32,706 bases of DNA from a virus. The notes under the pieces are model-generated. The model saw nothing but the letters and a program-made list of their open reading frames with translations. It had not been told where the DNA came from and did no database searches. The stretch is taken from positions 1-32,706 of the IMG/VR virus record IMGVR_UViG_3300020473_000081, one strand, 5' to 3'. Positions 9,601-18,900 of this stretch are shown piece by piece; position 1 is the first letter of the stretch, and every line of letters begins with the position of its first letter. Made by a program: the position numbers and the translations under genes.

Positions 9601-10721
9601 TCAACAAAATGAGAACCGTATGAATTACATTCATATCCCTTGACGTATGCTTTACCTGGACCTACACGAACACACATCAAATCCCTAGAAGGGGTATTAC
9701 CTTCGTTAGTTTTTGATCCAGTGTAAAATGCACCAAAGACAGAATACCTATCATTTAGAGATTCTTTTGCTTCTAAGTCAAACTTTGTAACGTAATAGTT
9801 TCCACTCTCATCAAACGTTCTACGAGCAAATTCTTTTGCTAACTCTCCATAAAGAGTCTTATCAATTATTTTCTTAACACCACCATTCTCTAATCTTTGT
9901 AATTCAATAAAAGTCTCATCTTGGAAATCATCTATATCTTTCTTACTAAGAACTAGACTAATTTTCAATCTATCTGCACCAGGTGCAGTAAAGTTAGAGA
10001 ACCCAGAAGCATTATCATATAAACTAGAATCATCAACAGCAGTTATAATCTCTTCTTTTACATTGAATCCTACTCTGTAGGATGGTGTATTATCATACTG
10101 ATCTAATATTATCGTTTCAGGTGATACTTCAACAAATGCTCCACGAGCAAACCACACACCTCTTGTAATTGTGAATGCAGATCCTACAGATGCAGCATTA
10201 GAATTTATAGCAGTAGCAAAATCAGATCCATTTGTTATGGTTGTTGATCCATAAGTAAAATCTGCTAATGTTATTAGATTTTCTCCATCAACAAATTGAT
10301 CATTCAAATAATCATCAGATGTCTTTTCATACTTGATGAATAAAGTTGTATTACTTGTTACAGACTCAATAGCAGGTATTACTTTTACTACTTTAGCAGT
10401 TATACCAGATGTCTTACCCTTTATACTTAAACCAATTAACTTCTTATAGTACAATTCTACAGGAACACCAAAAAATGTAGACTCTACTTTTACTGAAGTG
10501 TATTGGTTATCATATTTGAATACGCCAGGAATCACCATTGATCCCTCACGGAAAATATGTTTACCGAATTGTTCAACCTGTCCCTGTAGGATAGATTGTA
10601 ACGTTGTTAGTTCCCGTGCTTGTACGGGTGTGCCAGGTTTGAAGAGGACTCGATTATAATTTTTTGACGAATCGAAATCATCAAAGTATGGACTGACATT
10701 AAGGTTGGTGTTCTGTGGCAT
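3678..10721 (-). CDS. Giant virion structural protein with N-terminal DUF4815-like domain (2347 aa)
   Basis: 2347 aa. The N-terminus NVSPYFDDFDSSKNYNRVLF, followed by GTPVQARELTTLQSILQ and FREGSMV, is the signature of the DUF4815 family of phage structural proteins. A proline-rich hinge (PAPPVIPPPVI, near residue 1520) leads into a helical stretch and the motif DPLAQTFQVEE, which opens a second globular part with SVDMFFQSKS and LRVVNVVNGYPSRN. Around residues 1760-1820 are GSGYENGTY/GTGYQVGD modules also found in neighbouring proteins. It starts 4 nt after the gp8 stop and ends in an ATGA overlap with the 64-aa gene. Position after gp8 corresponds to T4 gp9/gp10 territory, so a peripheral baseplate or fibre-attachment role is likely; I see no clear T4 homologue. 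Confidence 0.8.
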   Translation of the reverse strand: MPQNTNLNVSPYFDDFDSSKNYNRVLFKPGTPVQARELTTLQSILQGQVEQFGKHIFREGSMVIPGVFKYDNQYTSVKVESTFFGVPVELYYKKLIGLSIKGKTSGITAKVVKVIPAIESVTSNTTLFIKYEKTSDDYLNDQFVDGENLITLADFTYGSTTITNGSDFATAINSNAASVGSAFTITRGVWFARGAFVEVSPETIILDQYDNTPSYRVGFNVKEEIITAVDDSSLYDNASGFSNFTAPGADRLKISLVLSKKDIDDFQDETFIELQRLENGGVKKIIDKTLYGELAKEFARRTFDESGNYYVTKFDLEAKESLNDRYSVFGAFYTGSKTNEGNTPSRDLMCVRVGPGKAYVKGYECNSYGSHFVDIEKPRTTALVESSAIPFEAGNKIRVNHVLNAAQIKLNAATSDFIDLRSARLASNQSTAAGDSIGRARVYDYKLQNAGYTGDTSVFELYLFDIQTDTKLTINQAHTIALPAVIEGARTGARGYLRSAVSNSTTVTLHQVSGQFMKDEQIKINGTLDGRVITEVTEYSINDVKSVRSTAASRTFAADVVLESKKDLTGRAFSITSGGVITSGTTGWVKNFKIGDVIAYKGAQTDITYNVVSAISPTNNNITVVAAPHTVAGVCHKALPGSTITVSDLKILAGKMKASKSGFLYAPLPNTNVESVDLTESTISIRVENTGQATNGSGQMDLPPLTGTDLVYAPFDEERYTVVYSNGTVETLTSDQFALTNGGKGATISGLTTGQTGMIVHSTQQKSKVKSKQKQLTREATTLITGSNRNYSGVSTSITDGLTPSGVYGLRVQDREISLGVPDVVSVAAVFESSGTGVPTVPAMTLGSYNGPNANNTDLILGEIGIGKSSGAAAMVLARSGTNAVEVLYKNNNTFKVNEEVTFQESGVRTILSSSTPGDKNIRKNFILDTGQRSEYYDFGRLVRKQDFPEPQGQLKVYFDHYVINSEDSGDFVTANSYTKDQFDNVPSYDNTPNTDVVDLRPRVAAYSGSKSPFEFESRVFTGGGQAPPVLVSDENINFDYNHYLGRIDRLFINRDGRFTVQQGTPAVKPVEPETISDAFELARIDYKPYVYDATKEVKITFLANRRYTMKDIGKLETRIENLEETTSLSLLEAATESLVITDPTTGLDRFKNGFVVDPFNDFNVADKTVPFLKYDIDDGKLVSRKKKDSIDLLIGSGAIVGTNGTPDLTVDPRYATDLASPNIRKTGDLVTLDYEEVIDRNQPFATRVENVNPYMMRSWRGNLTLNPESDIFVENEFLVEDGGIGFSNDIITTEDSIPDMREQNIQFIGTRLKPGTNHFNLFAGNDMLDIENRTIPKLLEVTPIQGAFQTGETVNGYAVSAQNASQGTDLRFRLAAPNHKDGPFANPTIVYPNNPYAPNVGLSSSYSETTTVLNIDTASLSQKSDANFFGFATVGMRLVGETSGAEAEISQIRLITDDYGAVVGSYYIPPNFAQNGTNTALLTSLLPQDQVPALNFSRAAADHFSEGTLITETTIERVEPAPPVIPPPVIIEITEIIDRTVTVIQEVTRQEQDDDPLAQTFQVEETPGIFMTSVDMFFQSKSETIPLGLRVVNVVNGYPSRNVVKNAEVILEPDQVSISLDATIPTNFRFPSPIYLPTGEYAFVVLAATAEYNQWICQIGEADIATSTESELGKVIVTKQPTIGSLFKGQTAGTWTPSQLEDMKYTAYKAKFVTDTGTLRMYNPQLNNFSSRNNLPENPIETYAKRVTVGLTSSIAVTGADVGSVITQTSNATARGVVADKLSHLGQAANTLSVTNAGSGYENGTYSTVNFVTSTGSGSGAVGVVTVAAGAITGATVKGYNTGTGYQVGDTLTAALGSKGLGQNLVVTVGVTTAANSLILTNCEGTFDTTNTIISDGTTLPNIKPSTVVTNTDQYDGLHFRVTHPNHGNHSISNRVDIDNITGDSVPTKLTVGYAQSVTTAVSVGSSTGFNWFEGAQVSASNPGYALIGDEIIKYTTVGTNQLTGTITRGVDDSFAKTHQIDTPVQKYELSGVSLRKINTEHQLTNATSSIQDNITLDSYVVKLTGSTVFTKDKNGGGDRGRASTNIQFESLEPNIAHSIPEGTSIDATVRTTAATSISGSETSFSDKGYSPVSLVGKTTFPEPRMVASKVNEDAQMTALPGSKSFTFDMVFSTDDENVSPVVDVFKSSVLTESSRVNSPVSNYSTDSRVNTLDDPHNNLYLTKVIKLENPASSLKVLFAAYRPAAADIRVLYRLQRSDSDELDKVFELFPGYQNLDSSGGVIAPANNNGQADRKISASLEDQFIEYEYSVDDLPQFTGFQIKVVLSSTNQAEDPELLDFRSIAVA

Positions 10722-10725
10722 TGTA

Positions 10726-12264
10726 TCAGAATTCTAAGATGATTTTGATATCTTCTCGTTGGTTTGTTGCTCTTGTCACTTCAGGTCTATTATCAATGTA
10801 TATGATGTTACCAGAGTATTTTTTGATCTCTGGGTTTGCCAATCCACTTGTATAGGATTGACCAAAGTAATAAGTTCTTGAATTGACTGTTGTTGAAACG
10901 CCAGTAAAACCAGTATCTATTGGCAATGTTGATGTTCCTGTTGTTGTAGTAACAGTCACATTCGTATTACCACCTGCACCTGGTGATGACGTGAATTTAT
11001 TTAGACGGTATCCATAGGTAGGTTTACTGCCTGTACTCGTATCCAACGCAAGGGATCTGTCTTGCCAATACTGTAAAGTTTTAGTTACCGCATCATATCC
11101 AATAATCTTACCAATTGCAGTTGATCCGATTCCAATAGTTTGTGTTACGTCACCGTCAACAGCAACACTCATACTGGCTGCAGCAACACCTGCAAGACGT
11201 AAACCATAAACTCCTGATGCACTAGCAGCAGTAAGTTGGTTATTTGTACCAAATATTTGAGGGTTTTCGACAATACCAATACGAGCAAACTGGTTTCCTG
11301 TTGGGAAATCAGGGTTTGTCACATCAGCATTTTCTATTCTTGAGTATATAAGAACCTTGTTTGCACCTAGTTCTCTATAGATGTCAGCACCGTGACCGCC
11401 TGGTGGTGGTACGATTACTGAGAATGAAGCACCAGCACCAGTTACAACACTGTCAAGATCTAGAGTTCCAAAACTATATCCTGTTCCACCGTTAGTAACC
11501 TGAACTGAATCTGGTTTACCGTTGATGAATGTAACAGATGCTAATCCATCTTGCCCATCACCTTTGATAGGCACATTGTTTTTCGTACCATTGAATTGAT
11601 ATGCTGCAGAAGATGTATTCTCTACAACAACACATTCTATCTTACCATCAACAGCAGCATTTCTTACATCTGCTACATCAGTATTAGTTGCCCAATCATC
11701 TGGTACAGGTATGTAATCAGCACTATCGAATTTGATAATGTCACTTGGTTTTATAGTATAAAGATACTTCCAAATGTAACCGTCACTTTCCAATCGAGGT
11801 TGAAGATCAGTATGAACTGGTTCCTGTAGTGATATAATGCCTTTACCACTATTTGCTGGAGCAGCTCCATTGAAAATACACTCATAGACTCTATAGTCCT
11901 TATTAATTACATAGAAATTAGAACCATATAAACTTGTAGAGCTTGTCTGCTTACTCAAGTTATTGATACTATAATCTTGACGATACATCTCGTATATCGT
12001 CCCTGTTTCCCAAGTTATTTTTTTAATAACTCGTAGTACGTCAGTACTGTTAATCTTTTTGGCAGATATTAGGGTATCGTAGATATTATCGTGATTATCG
12101 AAATTATCGATAGGTGATGGCGTATTAGTGTTCCAATCGGAAGCAACATCTGTTGCATTTGGAAGTCCAATAAAAACATAATAGCTGTTATCACTTGTCG
12201 AAATTCCGCTTACGAAATTCGTCGCATTCAAAACCCTAATCTGATCCGTGATGACGGCTGGCAT
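10726..12264 (-). CDS. gp8: Baseplate wedge subunit gp8
   Basis: 512 aa, longer than T4 gp8 (334 aa). Several stretches line up with T4 gp8: YRVYECIF in the middle, ESDGYIWKYLYTIKPSD against the T4 GDGYVWEYLFEIPPD region, YIPVPDDW against YIVVPWPEE, GNQFARIGIVENP against GFRQISIITNP, and the C-terminal NIIYIDNRPEVTRATNQRED against EMIYMENRPPIIMAMDQTEE. gp8 is a dimer in each of the six baseplate wedges and binds gp7 and gp10 in T4. The extra length includes an inserted Gly-rich module with GGTGYSFG. It follows the 1231-aa gene after 22 nt and precedes the 2347-aa gene by 4 nt. A CATAAATA late motif lies 19 nt upstream. Confidence 0.88.
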   Translation of the reverse strand: MPAVITDQIRVLNATNFVSGISTSDNSYYVFIGLPNATDVASDWNTNTPSPIDNFDNHDNIYDTLISAKKINSTDVLRVIKKITWETGTIYEMYRQDYSINNLSKQTSSTSLYGSNFYVINKDYRVYECIFNGAAPANSGKGIISLQEPVHTDLQPRLESDGYIWKYLYTIKPSDIIKFDSADYIPVPDDWATNTDVADVRNAAVDGKIECVVVENTSSAAYQFNGTKNNVPIKGDGQDGLASVTFINGKPDSVQVTNGGTGYSFGTLDLDSVVTGAGASFSVIVPPPGGHGADIYRELGANKVLIYSRIENADVTNPDFPTGNQFARIGIVENPQIFGTNNQLTAASASGVYGLRLAGVAAASMSVAVDGDVTQTIGIGSTAIGKIIGYDAVTKTLQYWQDRSLALDTSTGSKPTYGYRLNKFTSSPGAGGNTNVTVTTTTGTSTLPIDTGFTGVSTTVNSRTYYFGQSYTSGLANPEIKKYSGNIIYIDNRPEVTRATNQREDIKIILEF

Positions 12265-12283
12265 TATTTTGAAACTTTTTGTT

Positions 12284-12291
12284 TATTTATG
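12284..12291 (-). promoter_or_regulatory. Late promoter-like motif CATAAATA
   Basis: Minus-strand NATAAATA octamer that overlaps the stop codon of the 1231-aa gene and lies 19 nt upstream of the gp8 ATG. It is one of several such motifs placed in the few real gaps of the block. Confidence 0.45.
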
Positions 12292-15200
12292 TGTAATCTT
12301 GAAGTAACTTAGTAGATCTTACTACATGAGCCGCAGTTGATAGTCCAGTTAGACCATTTTGCGTATTTGTAGTAAAGGCAAAACCAACAGTACCTGTATT
12401 AAATTTAGTCCAACTATAGGAACCATAATAGGAACCTACACCTGAAGTCAATCCTGTAAAGTTCAATCCATGACCCGATTCAATCTCAACGTGGACTCTC
12501 ATCTTTTGACCAGAACCCACCTGTGTGAGGTGACTCACCTGATAGACACCATCAAGGAATTGTGTTGCAATTCCAACTGTCTCAAAGTTTGTGCCAATAC
12601 CAGATTTTGCAGTTACCCCTGCACCTACGTTTGATCTAGTAACAACAAAGTAATCTCCAGTAGAGATACCAGTCTTAGTTAGACCACCATACTGGTTTTC
12701 TCTCAAAGGAGAATCCAAAGGTATATAGAACTCAAATTGAATTCCTTTTACCGTTGAACCTATTCCAACAATAGAACCAGCATCACCGCTAACGGTAACA
12801 GTAGATTTTTCTACTATCGGATTAGTAAATCCAGTAGTACCAAAACCAATGTCATTTTTCTCTCCATCTATTATCTTGATTGCAAACTCATTGATATCAG
12901 GTGCTTCTGCTTTAGAGAATATCAATGAACCAGCATCAGTATATACTGCAGTATCATTGACACCAACATCTGCTATTATTCTTGCAGCAGGGAATACTCT
13001 ACCACCATAGATATCTCTTGCTTTACTTACCCTAACACCATCAACATAGAGATCATCTCTTTGCTTGCACCAAGTAACAGGTCTCTTAGGACTTACAGCA
13101 TTAGTAATACCTTGTTGTTTGTATAGTGTAGTTTGAAGAGTATCTCTTGAAACTATTTCTCTAACAATTCTCTTATCTTGTGCTACTATATTCTTCATCT
13201 GTGGTGAAGACATTATCTGTAAACTATCACCCTTCTTAATTTCTTGTATAGCAGTATCTGATGATATATCAGCATCTGTTCCTCTATAGAATAGAACTTG
13301 TAATTTAGATCCAGATTTAGGTGCTTCAGTAAATTTGATCTGTGTACCACCAGTAAATTCATATGCTGTAACTGGTTTTTGTAGTACATCATCTAAGAAA
13401 ATCAATAGCACATCATCTAAACTAATTGGCGAACCAGGATCTTTCTCTATACTGATTGCTTTGTTATTTTCTTTTATTGTAAACTGTGTTTTCTTACCAT
13501 CAAACTCACTAGAAAAATCATCTAAAATTTGCAATTTACCAAATACCCATGCAGCAAACTCATCATCTTGAGTTTCTTTTACAGTAAATTGAGTTGCTAC
13601 AAAATTAGTACCAGCACTAGAATCTGTTGGTATACCTGCAATAGATAATTTCTCTCCTACAGTATATCCATATCCAGTATTTGTTATAACGATATCTTCT
13701 ATACTACTTCCTGCACCGATTTTCACAGTTACAGAAGCACCAATACCAGTACTACCACTAATCAATTTTATATCATCATAAGCAACTGGAGCATCTACAG
13801 AAACATTGAATGGTTTATGAACTAACCCACCTCTATTATACCAATGATGTGCAGTTGTTGTTCCAGCATTTACTTGGAACTTAGTATTATCAACAACAGT
13901 TACCTCAAAAGAAGTTGCATTCTTATCATATGGTCTAGGTGCAAGAAGAGCACCCTGAGATCTACCGCCTGTTTTATAAAAAGTTGGTACAGTAGAAGGA
14001 CCAACTTGAATAGTAAATGTCTGAGCAGTTTTAGATATAATTACAGAACCAGCATAATACGGATCTGTAGTTCTAGGATAAGTATGAGTTGAAGCACCAT
14101 TATCTAACTGACATGTCATACCAAGACCAGTTATTATAACTCCACTACCTACTCCTAACCCATGATTGGTAGCAGTGGTAACTGTCATAATACCTGAGGT
14201 ATTATCATACTTCGCATTAGTAATTGTCTTAGATCCAGAGTAAGTACATGTATATGCTATACCTTGTAATTGAACTCTATCTCCTGTAGATAATCCATGA
14301 TCAGCAGAAGTTGTAACTGTGGTCAATCCAGTTTGATGATTATATGCAGCATCTGTAATAGTAGAAATATAATACCCAGATCCACCATCATCTAAGAATA
14401 TATCCTTTATAGATCCATCTACAACTGAGAAAGTACCACCAGCAGAAGTAACTGATTGTCCACCAACAATTCTAAATTTTGGTACTGTAAGACCAGTTCC
14501 TCTATATCCAGTACCAGTATAACCAAGAGAAACACTAGAAATAGTACCACCAGCAGATACTTTAGCAGTTATAATACCCACTGCTTGAGGTTGATATCCA
14601 AAACCATTTGTATTGGATATATCAGCAATAATACCTTTTCTAGGTAACCTATTAGCATTTACATTTGAATCACTATATCTCTCAGTAAAACCAGCAATAG
14701 CATTACCAGTAAATGTTACTGATGTGATACCAGGTGAAGGAGAATCTACAAACTCATAATCAATATCTGGTTTCTGGAATATATTGTTTATTAATACGGC
14801 ACCATAATCAGTACTAATTCCAATAGTATTAGCATTATCCTTTTTCAAAGTAAAGGTTTTACCAATACCAGTAAATTGATCAGCAACATCATCAAATACA
14901 TTATTACCAGTATAATCACTTCTTATAAATGATCTTCCTTGGAATGAACTACCTCTAAGTACATCAGCAAATAAAAGATTATGAGTTCCTATACCAGCAC
15001 TTGTTAAATTAATCTTATTTCCCAAAAGAGCATCTGCTCTATCTGCAGCAAAAGAGAAATTATTTGGAGCATTTTTTATCAAGAAATAATCAGCATTACC
15101 ACTCAAAGGAGATGGTGGATTAAGTGATCTAAGTTTTACTTTATCACCTGTACTAATCAATTCTGTTAGAACAGTAAAATTATCATTAGGAAGGTCAAAA

Positions 15201-15982
15201 TTTGCAGAACTTACACCAACAGTTTGTCTATTACCACCATAAGGAACATCTGCAAAATGTATAGTATCTTCAATAATATTGTAGTCACCATATACCTTTT
15301 GGATAGCATCTCCAACAGCATGTGTCTCTTGTATTGTTCCTAACCATGCTCTATCAACCAATACATTGTTAGCAACTCCACCAAATCCAACTGTTTGGAT
15401 TCTCATCACTTCATTACCAATTTTTATCAAATCAAATCTCTGATATCCTTGAGCATCAGTGAATAAAACTTCTCTATTTGGTATAGTAGCTGCTAATGTT
15501 GTTCCTCCATCAATTCTAGGATATAACGGTGACTGAATTACATTATCAAGAGAAATAACACATTTAGAATTTTGCTTTATAGCAGAAAAAGTATGAGTGC
15601 TTCCAGAACCTACAGTTGTCAATCCTATAGGTGAGTTTGATATTGCTAATGCTTTTGTTGCAGCAACTTTGAAGTGATCTTCATCTACTTTGATTACAAA
15701 TACTTCACTTGGTAGTGTAGTTGCAGCACCTACACCATTGACACCATGCTGTATACCAATTTGACCACTACCAGCAACATCTGTATATTGTATCTTTTCA
15801 CCTGTTACATAAAAATGATTTTTTATAGTAAACTGATCTAAACCCAGTAATAATACATTAGAATCTGATCCTACAAATTTATGAGCAAAGATAGGATCTC
15901 CCTTATGAGTTAACTTGAATTTCTTCAAGAAAGTCTCACCCTCAGAATTGAATATCTTATTCAGCGACGATAGTTGAAACAT
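12287..15982 (-). CDS. Large virion structural protein, probably baseplate/tail (1231 aa)
   Basis: 1231 aa, beginning MFQLSSLNKIFNSEGETFLK. It is beta-rich and modular. Modules of the type VTTSADHGLSTGDRVQL and VTTATNHGLGVGSGVII (about residues 560-610) recur in the 2727-aa neighbour. A GSGYYISTI/GYGYTVGEKLSI Gly-Tyr module is shared with gp8 and others. Two segments near residues 370-420 and 820-910 have the form VLINNIFQKPDIDYEF and LLIFLDDVLQKPVTAYEF, a polymer-like beta motif common in phage fibre proteins. The start overlaps the stop of the 2727-aa gene (TAATG). No enzymatic motif is evident. Placement between a gp7-like protein and gp8 argues for baseplate wedge or periphery; the exact T4 equivalent is not recognised. 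Confidence 0.78.
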   Translation of the reverse strand: MFQLSSLNKIFNSEGETFLKKFKLTHKGDPIFAHKFVGSDSNVLLLGLDQFTIKNHFYVTGEKIQYTDVAGSGQIGIQHGVNGVGAATTLPSEVFVIKVDEDHFKVAATKALAISNSPIGLTTVGSGSTHTFSAIKQNSKCVISLDNVIQSPLYPRIDGGTTLAATIPNREVLFTDAQGYQRFDLIKIGNEVMRIQTVGFGGVANNVLVDRAWLGTIQETHAVGDAIQKVYGDYNIIEDTIHFADVPYGGNRQTVGVSSANFDLPNDNFTVLTELISTGDKVKLRSLNPPSPLSGNADYFLIKNAPNNFSFAADRADALLGNKINLTSAGIGTHNLLFADVLRGSSFQGRSFIRSDYTGNNVFDDVADQFTGIGKTFTLKKDNANTIGISTDYGAVLINNIFQKPDIDYEFVDSPSPGITSVTFTGNAIAGFTERYSDSNVNANRLPRKGIIADISNTNGFGYQPQAVGIITAKVSAGGTISSVSLGYTGTGYRGTGLTVPKFRIVGGQSVTSAGGTFSVVDGSIKDIFLDDGGSGYYISTITDAAYNHQTGLTTVTTSADHGLSTGDRVQLQGIAYTCTYSGSKTITNAKYDNTSGIMTVTTATNHGLGVGSGVIITGLGMTCQLDNGASTHTYPRTTDPYYAGSVIISKTAQTFTIQVGPSTVPTFYKTGGRSQGALLAPRPYDKNATSFEVTVVDNTKFQVNAGTTTAHHWYNRGGLVHKPFNVSVDAPVAYDDIKLISGSTGIGASVTVKIGAGSSIEDIVITNTGYGYTVGEKLSIAGIPTDSSAGTNFVATQFTVKETQDDEFAAWVFGKLQILDDFSSEFDGKKTQFTIKENNKAISIEKDPGSPISLDDVLLIFLDDVLQKPVTAYEFTGGTQIKFTEAPKSGSKLQVLFYRGTDADISSDTAIQEIKKGDSLQIMSSPQMKNIVAQDKRIVREIVSRDTLQTTLYKQQGITNAVSPKRPVTWCKQRDDLYVDGVRVSKARDIYGGRVFPAARIIADVGVNDTAVYTDAGSLIFSKAEAPDINEFAIKIIDGEKNDIGFGTTGFTNPIVEKSTVTVSGDAGSIVGIGSTVKGIQFEFYIPLDSPLRENQYGGLTKTGISTGDYFVVTRSNVGAGVTAKSGIGTNFETVGIATQFLDGVYQVSHLTQVGSGQKMRVHVEIESGHGLNFTGLTSGVGSYYGSYSWTKFNTGTVGFAFTTNTQNGLTGLSTAAHVVRSTKLLQDYT

Positions 15983-18900
15983 TAGATCGTGAAGGTTACG
16001 TTAGAAGCGACGGAATCAGGTTTGTCTATAATAATTTCAGATACTCTTACCACATATGCTTTATTTGCTAGTGGAGTAAATCTAAGTTGTGAACTTGTAC
16101 CTGCCACAAGCATATCTGTAGCACGAATATCACGTTTAGGATCAGCAGCAGTGGATAAATTATTGTATTTTGAATAGTTGCTATTACCACCGTAACAGTT
16201 TGATGCAACTATAAAGACAGAATATTTATCGTCCGTTGTATTATGTATTTCCACATGATATCTGGCAGATGTATAAGTATTGAAATTCTTAGATGATATA
16301 ACTGTTGCAACAGGTGATCCAGTAGCAACTATAGTTGTTTTACTTCCATCTAACCTAGAATCACCAACTTCAATACCTGCGATAGGTATTCCTGTACCAG
16401 CAACAGTTGTAGCAACACCAACAACTGATGTAAGAGTTGAGACTGTTACTGCTTGATTAGCAGGTGCTGTGAAATTCAGTTTCAATACATTGCTAGTAAC
16501 AGTTGGAAGGAATGTTCCACAATCTGTTCCAGCATCCATAGTACCAAAGTTAGTATATTGTAAGTTATTAGCACCATCTACTAAGAATGTGTACTCATCA
16601 ATTTCTTTCTCACCTGTTATTTTAGCAGCAACTGTAATAGATCCAGACTTGAACTTAGTTGAATCAATATCAAGAATACTCTTTGTAGCAGGTGAAGCAG
16701 CAGAAGGTATAGCAGAAGTAACACCAACCTTCTTAAGGTTTCCGTGAGATGTTAGACCTGTACCAACAGAATCACCCATAACTTCCTTATAGAAAGTAAT
16801 ATCATAAGTGTAGACATTATTGTAAGGTGTGAAGTTTACAGAACAAACACCACCATTAGTAGAAGTAGAAAACTCACCTAAGTCAAAGGCATCAGAAACT
16901 TCTGAATAGGTGTTCATAAATCCTATGGTGCCATCATGAGAAGCAACAAACTCTGAATATTGAGTGATGTTGTAACTTATTCCTAATGAAGTATCAAGAA
17001 CAACCTGTGCATAATATTTGATAGCAGTAACAGAACCCATATCAAACTGATCAATTTCTACAGTTTGAATTAGATCAGGATCATTATAGAAATCTGGACT
17101 AATATCATCTATCTCCAAAACTCTATTAGTCTTACATAAGATAGAATCACCTGCTCTGAATGAGTTGAATACTATCTCATTACTCAATGATTGTAATGAA
17201 TCAGTATTTTCATGTACAAGGTCATGGTGATGCTTACAATCAATATCTGAATATGAGTTTATCAATACAACATTATCTGTAGCAGTAGAAGTACCAACCT
17301 GAACACTAGCACCAGTACCAACAGGTTCTGAATTGATTAGTAGATCAGAATGTTTCTTGAATCCAGCGATATGTGCCAGTGAATCAACTGGTTCACTCCA
17401 AGAAGATATGCCAACAAAACTCTTCAGTGAATATGCAAAGTTTTGATAGTAATCATTATCTTGTACTCTTTGATAGAACTCACTAAGTTTACCAGTATCT
17501 TTCTCCCATCCAAATCTTTTCTCTATCGTACTATCAACTTCAAAGTGACCTTCATAATCATCCATTGATTCAATAGTACCACCAGCAAGAGAATATCTAC
17601 CTCTTACTTTATCTCCTGTATTCAATCCAACTAAACTACTTACACGTAAAACACTTAGTTTCTTACCATTTCCTGTAATAACATTGACATCATCAGTCAA
17701 TGGTTCACCATCTAAGAATTGACCCTCACGTAGATTTAGTTTGAACTTAGCAATATCCTTATCATTAGATACAGATCCAAACTTCTGGAAATCATGGAAA
17801 CCAGGATCATTATCTACAGCATAAGTCAGTGTAGCAGAATCAATTTGTCCAAAGGCAGTATTGATACCTGTTAGTACAAAACTAGTGTACTCATGATCTG
17901 CAGAGTTGAAACCTAGTCCAGAACTTACACCAACATTCTCAACAAATACCTTATCACCTACAGCAAATGGTAATGGATTTGTTGTAGTAAATCCTGTATT
18001 AGGTGTCTGTAATTTTAGAGTTACATTAGGAGCAGAATATGTTGCACTTACAATACCAACTCCATTACTGTTATCTACAGCAAATAATTCACTATCACCA
18101 CTTGCTAAATTACCACCTCTACTAATAATTCTAACAGAACCAACTGCACCACCATTCAGTTCTACTGAGAACTTAGCATCTTGGCTAGTAGTATTTGTCT
18201 TACTGTTATATACAACCAAATTAGGTGGTGTAACATACTTCTTACCAGTAGATGTTATAGCAACACTATCTACAGCAAAGTTATCTTTCAGGAATACTAC
18301 CTGTGACACTTCTGCTTCTGGTCTTAATGTTTTATCTGAAGGATAGTCATATCCAAAATCAATAATCCGTACATTACTCAAAGCACCAATATTTGATCCA
18401 AATGAAGAGAATAACGCAGATGATCCAGTTGTAGATGCTACTGAAACATTAGGAAGATCTTCATATGAAAGTCCTCCAGATGTTAGTCTTACTTTACCAA
18501 CTCCACCTGTTACATTCTTAGATGTAGTTCTACAAGTTAATTGAGAAATACTGGTATATCCTACTCTTTCTGGTTTATCAAATATATTGAATTGATATGT
18601 ATTAGCAGTAACACTAGTAATACTATGTCTACCTGTGTACTTACTTGTATTGACTATTATCTTAGAATAATCAACAATATCCTTATTAATCTCTATAACA
18701 TCTGTTCCTTGAATAGTTGACAACTTGTAGTATAGAACTGATGGAACTTGTTCTGTAAAATGTACTCTTGTCTTACCACCAGTAATACCTGGTTGTATTG
18801 GAGTAGTAACTTCTATAGTAGATGCACCAGATCCAACAAACTGCTTCTGATAGTCTTGATCTAAGAAGAATTCTAACTTCTTATCTGCAAGAGTATTACT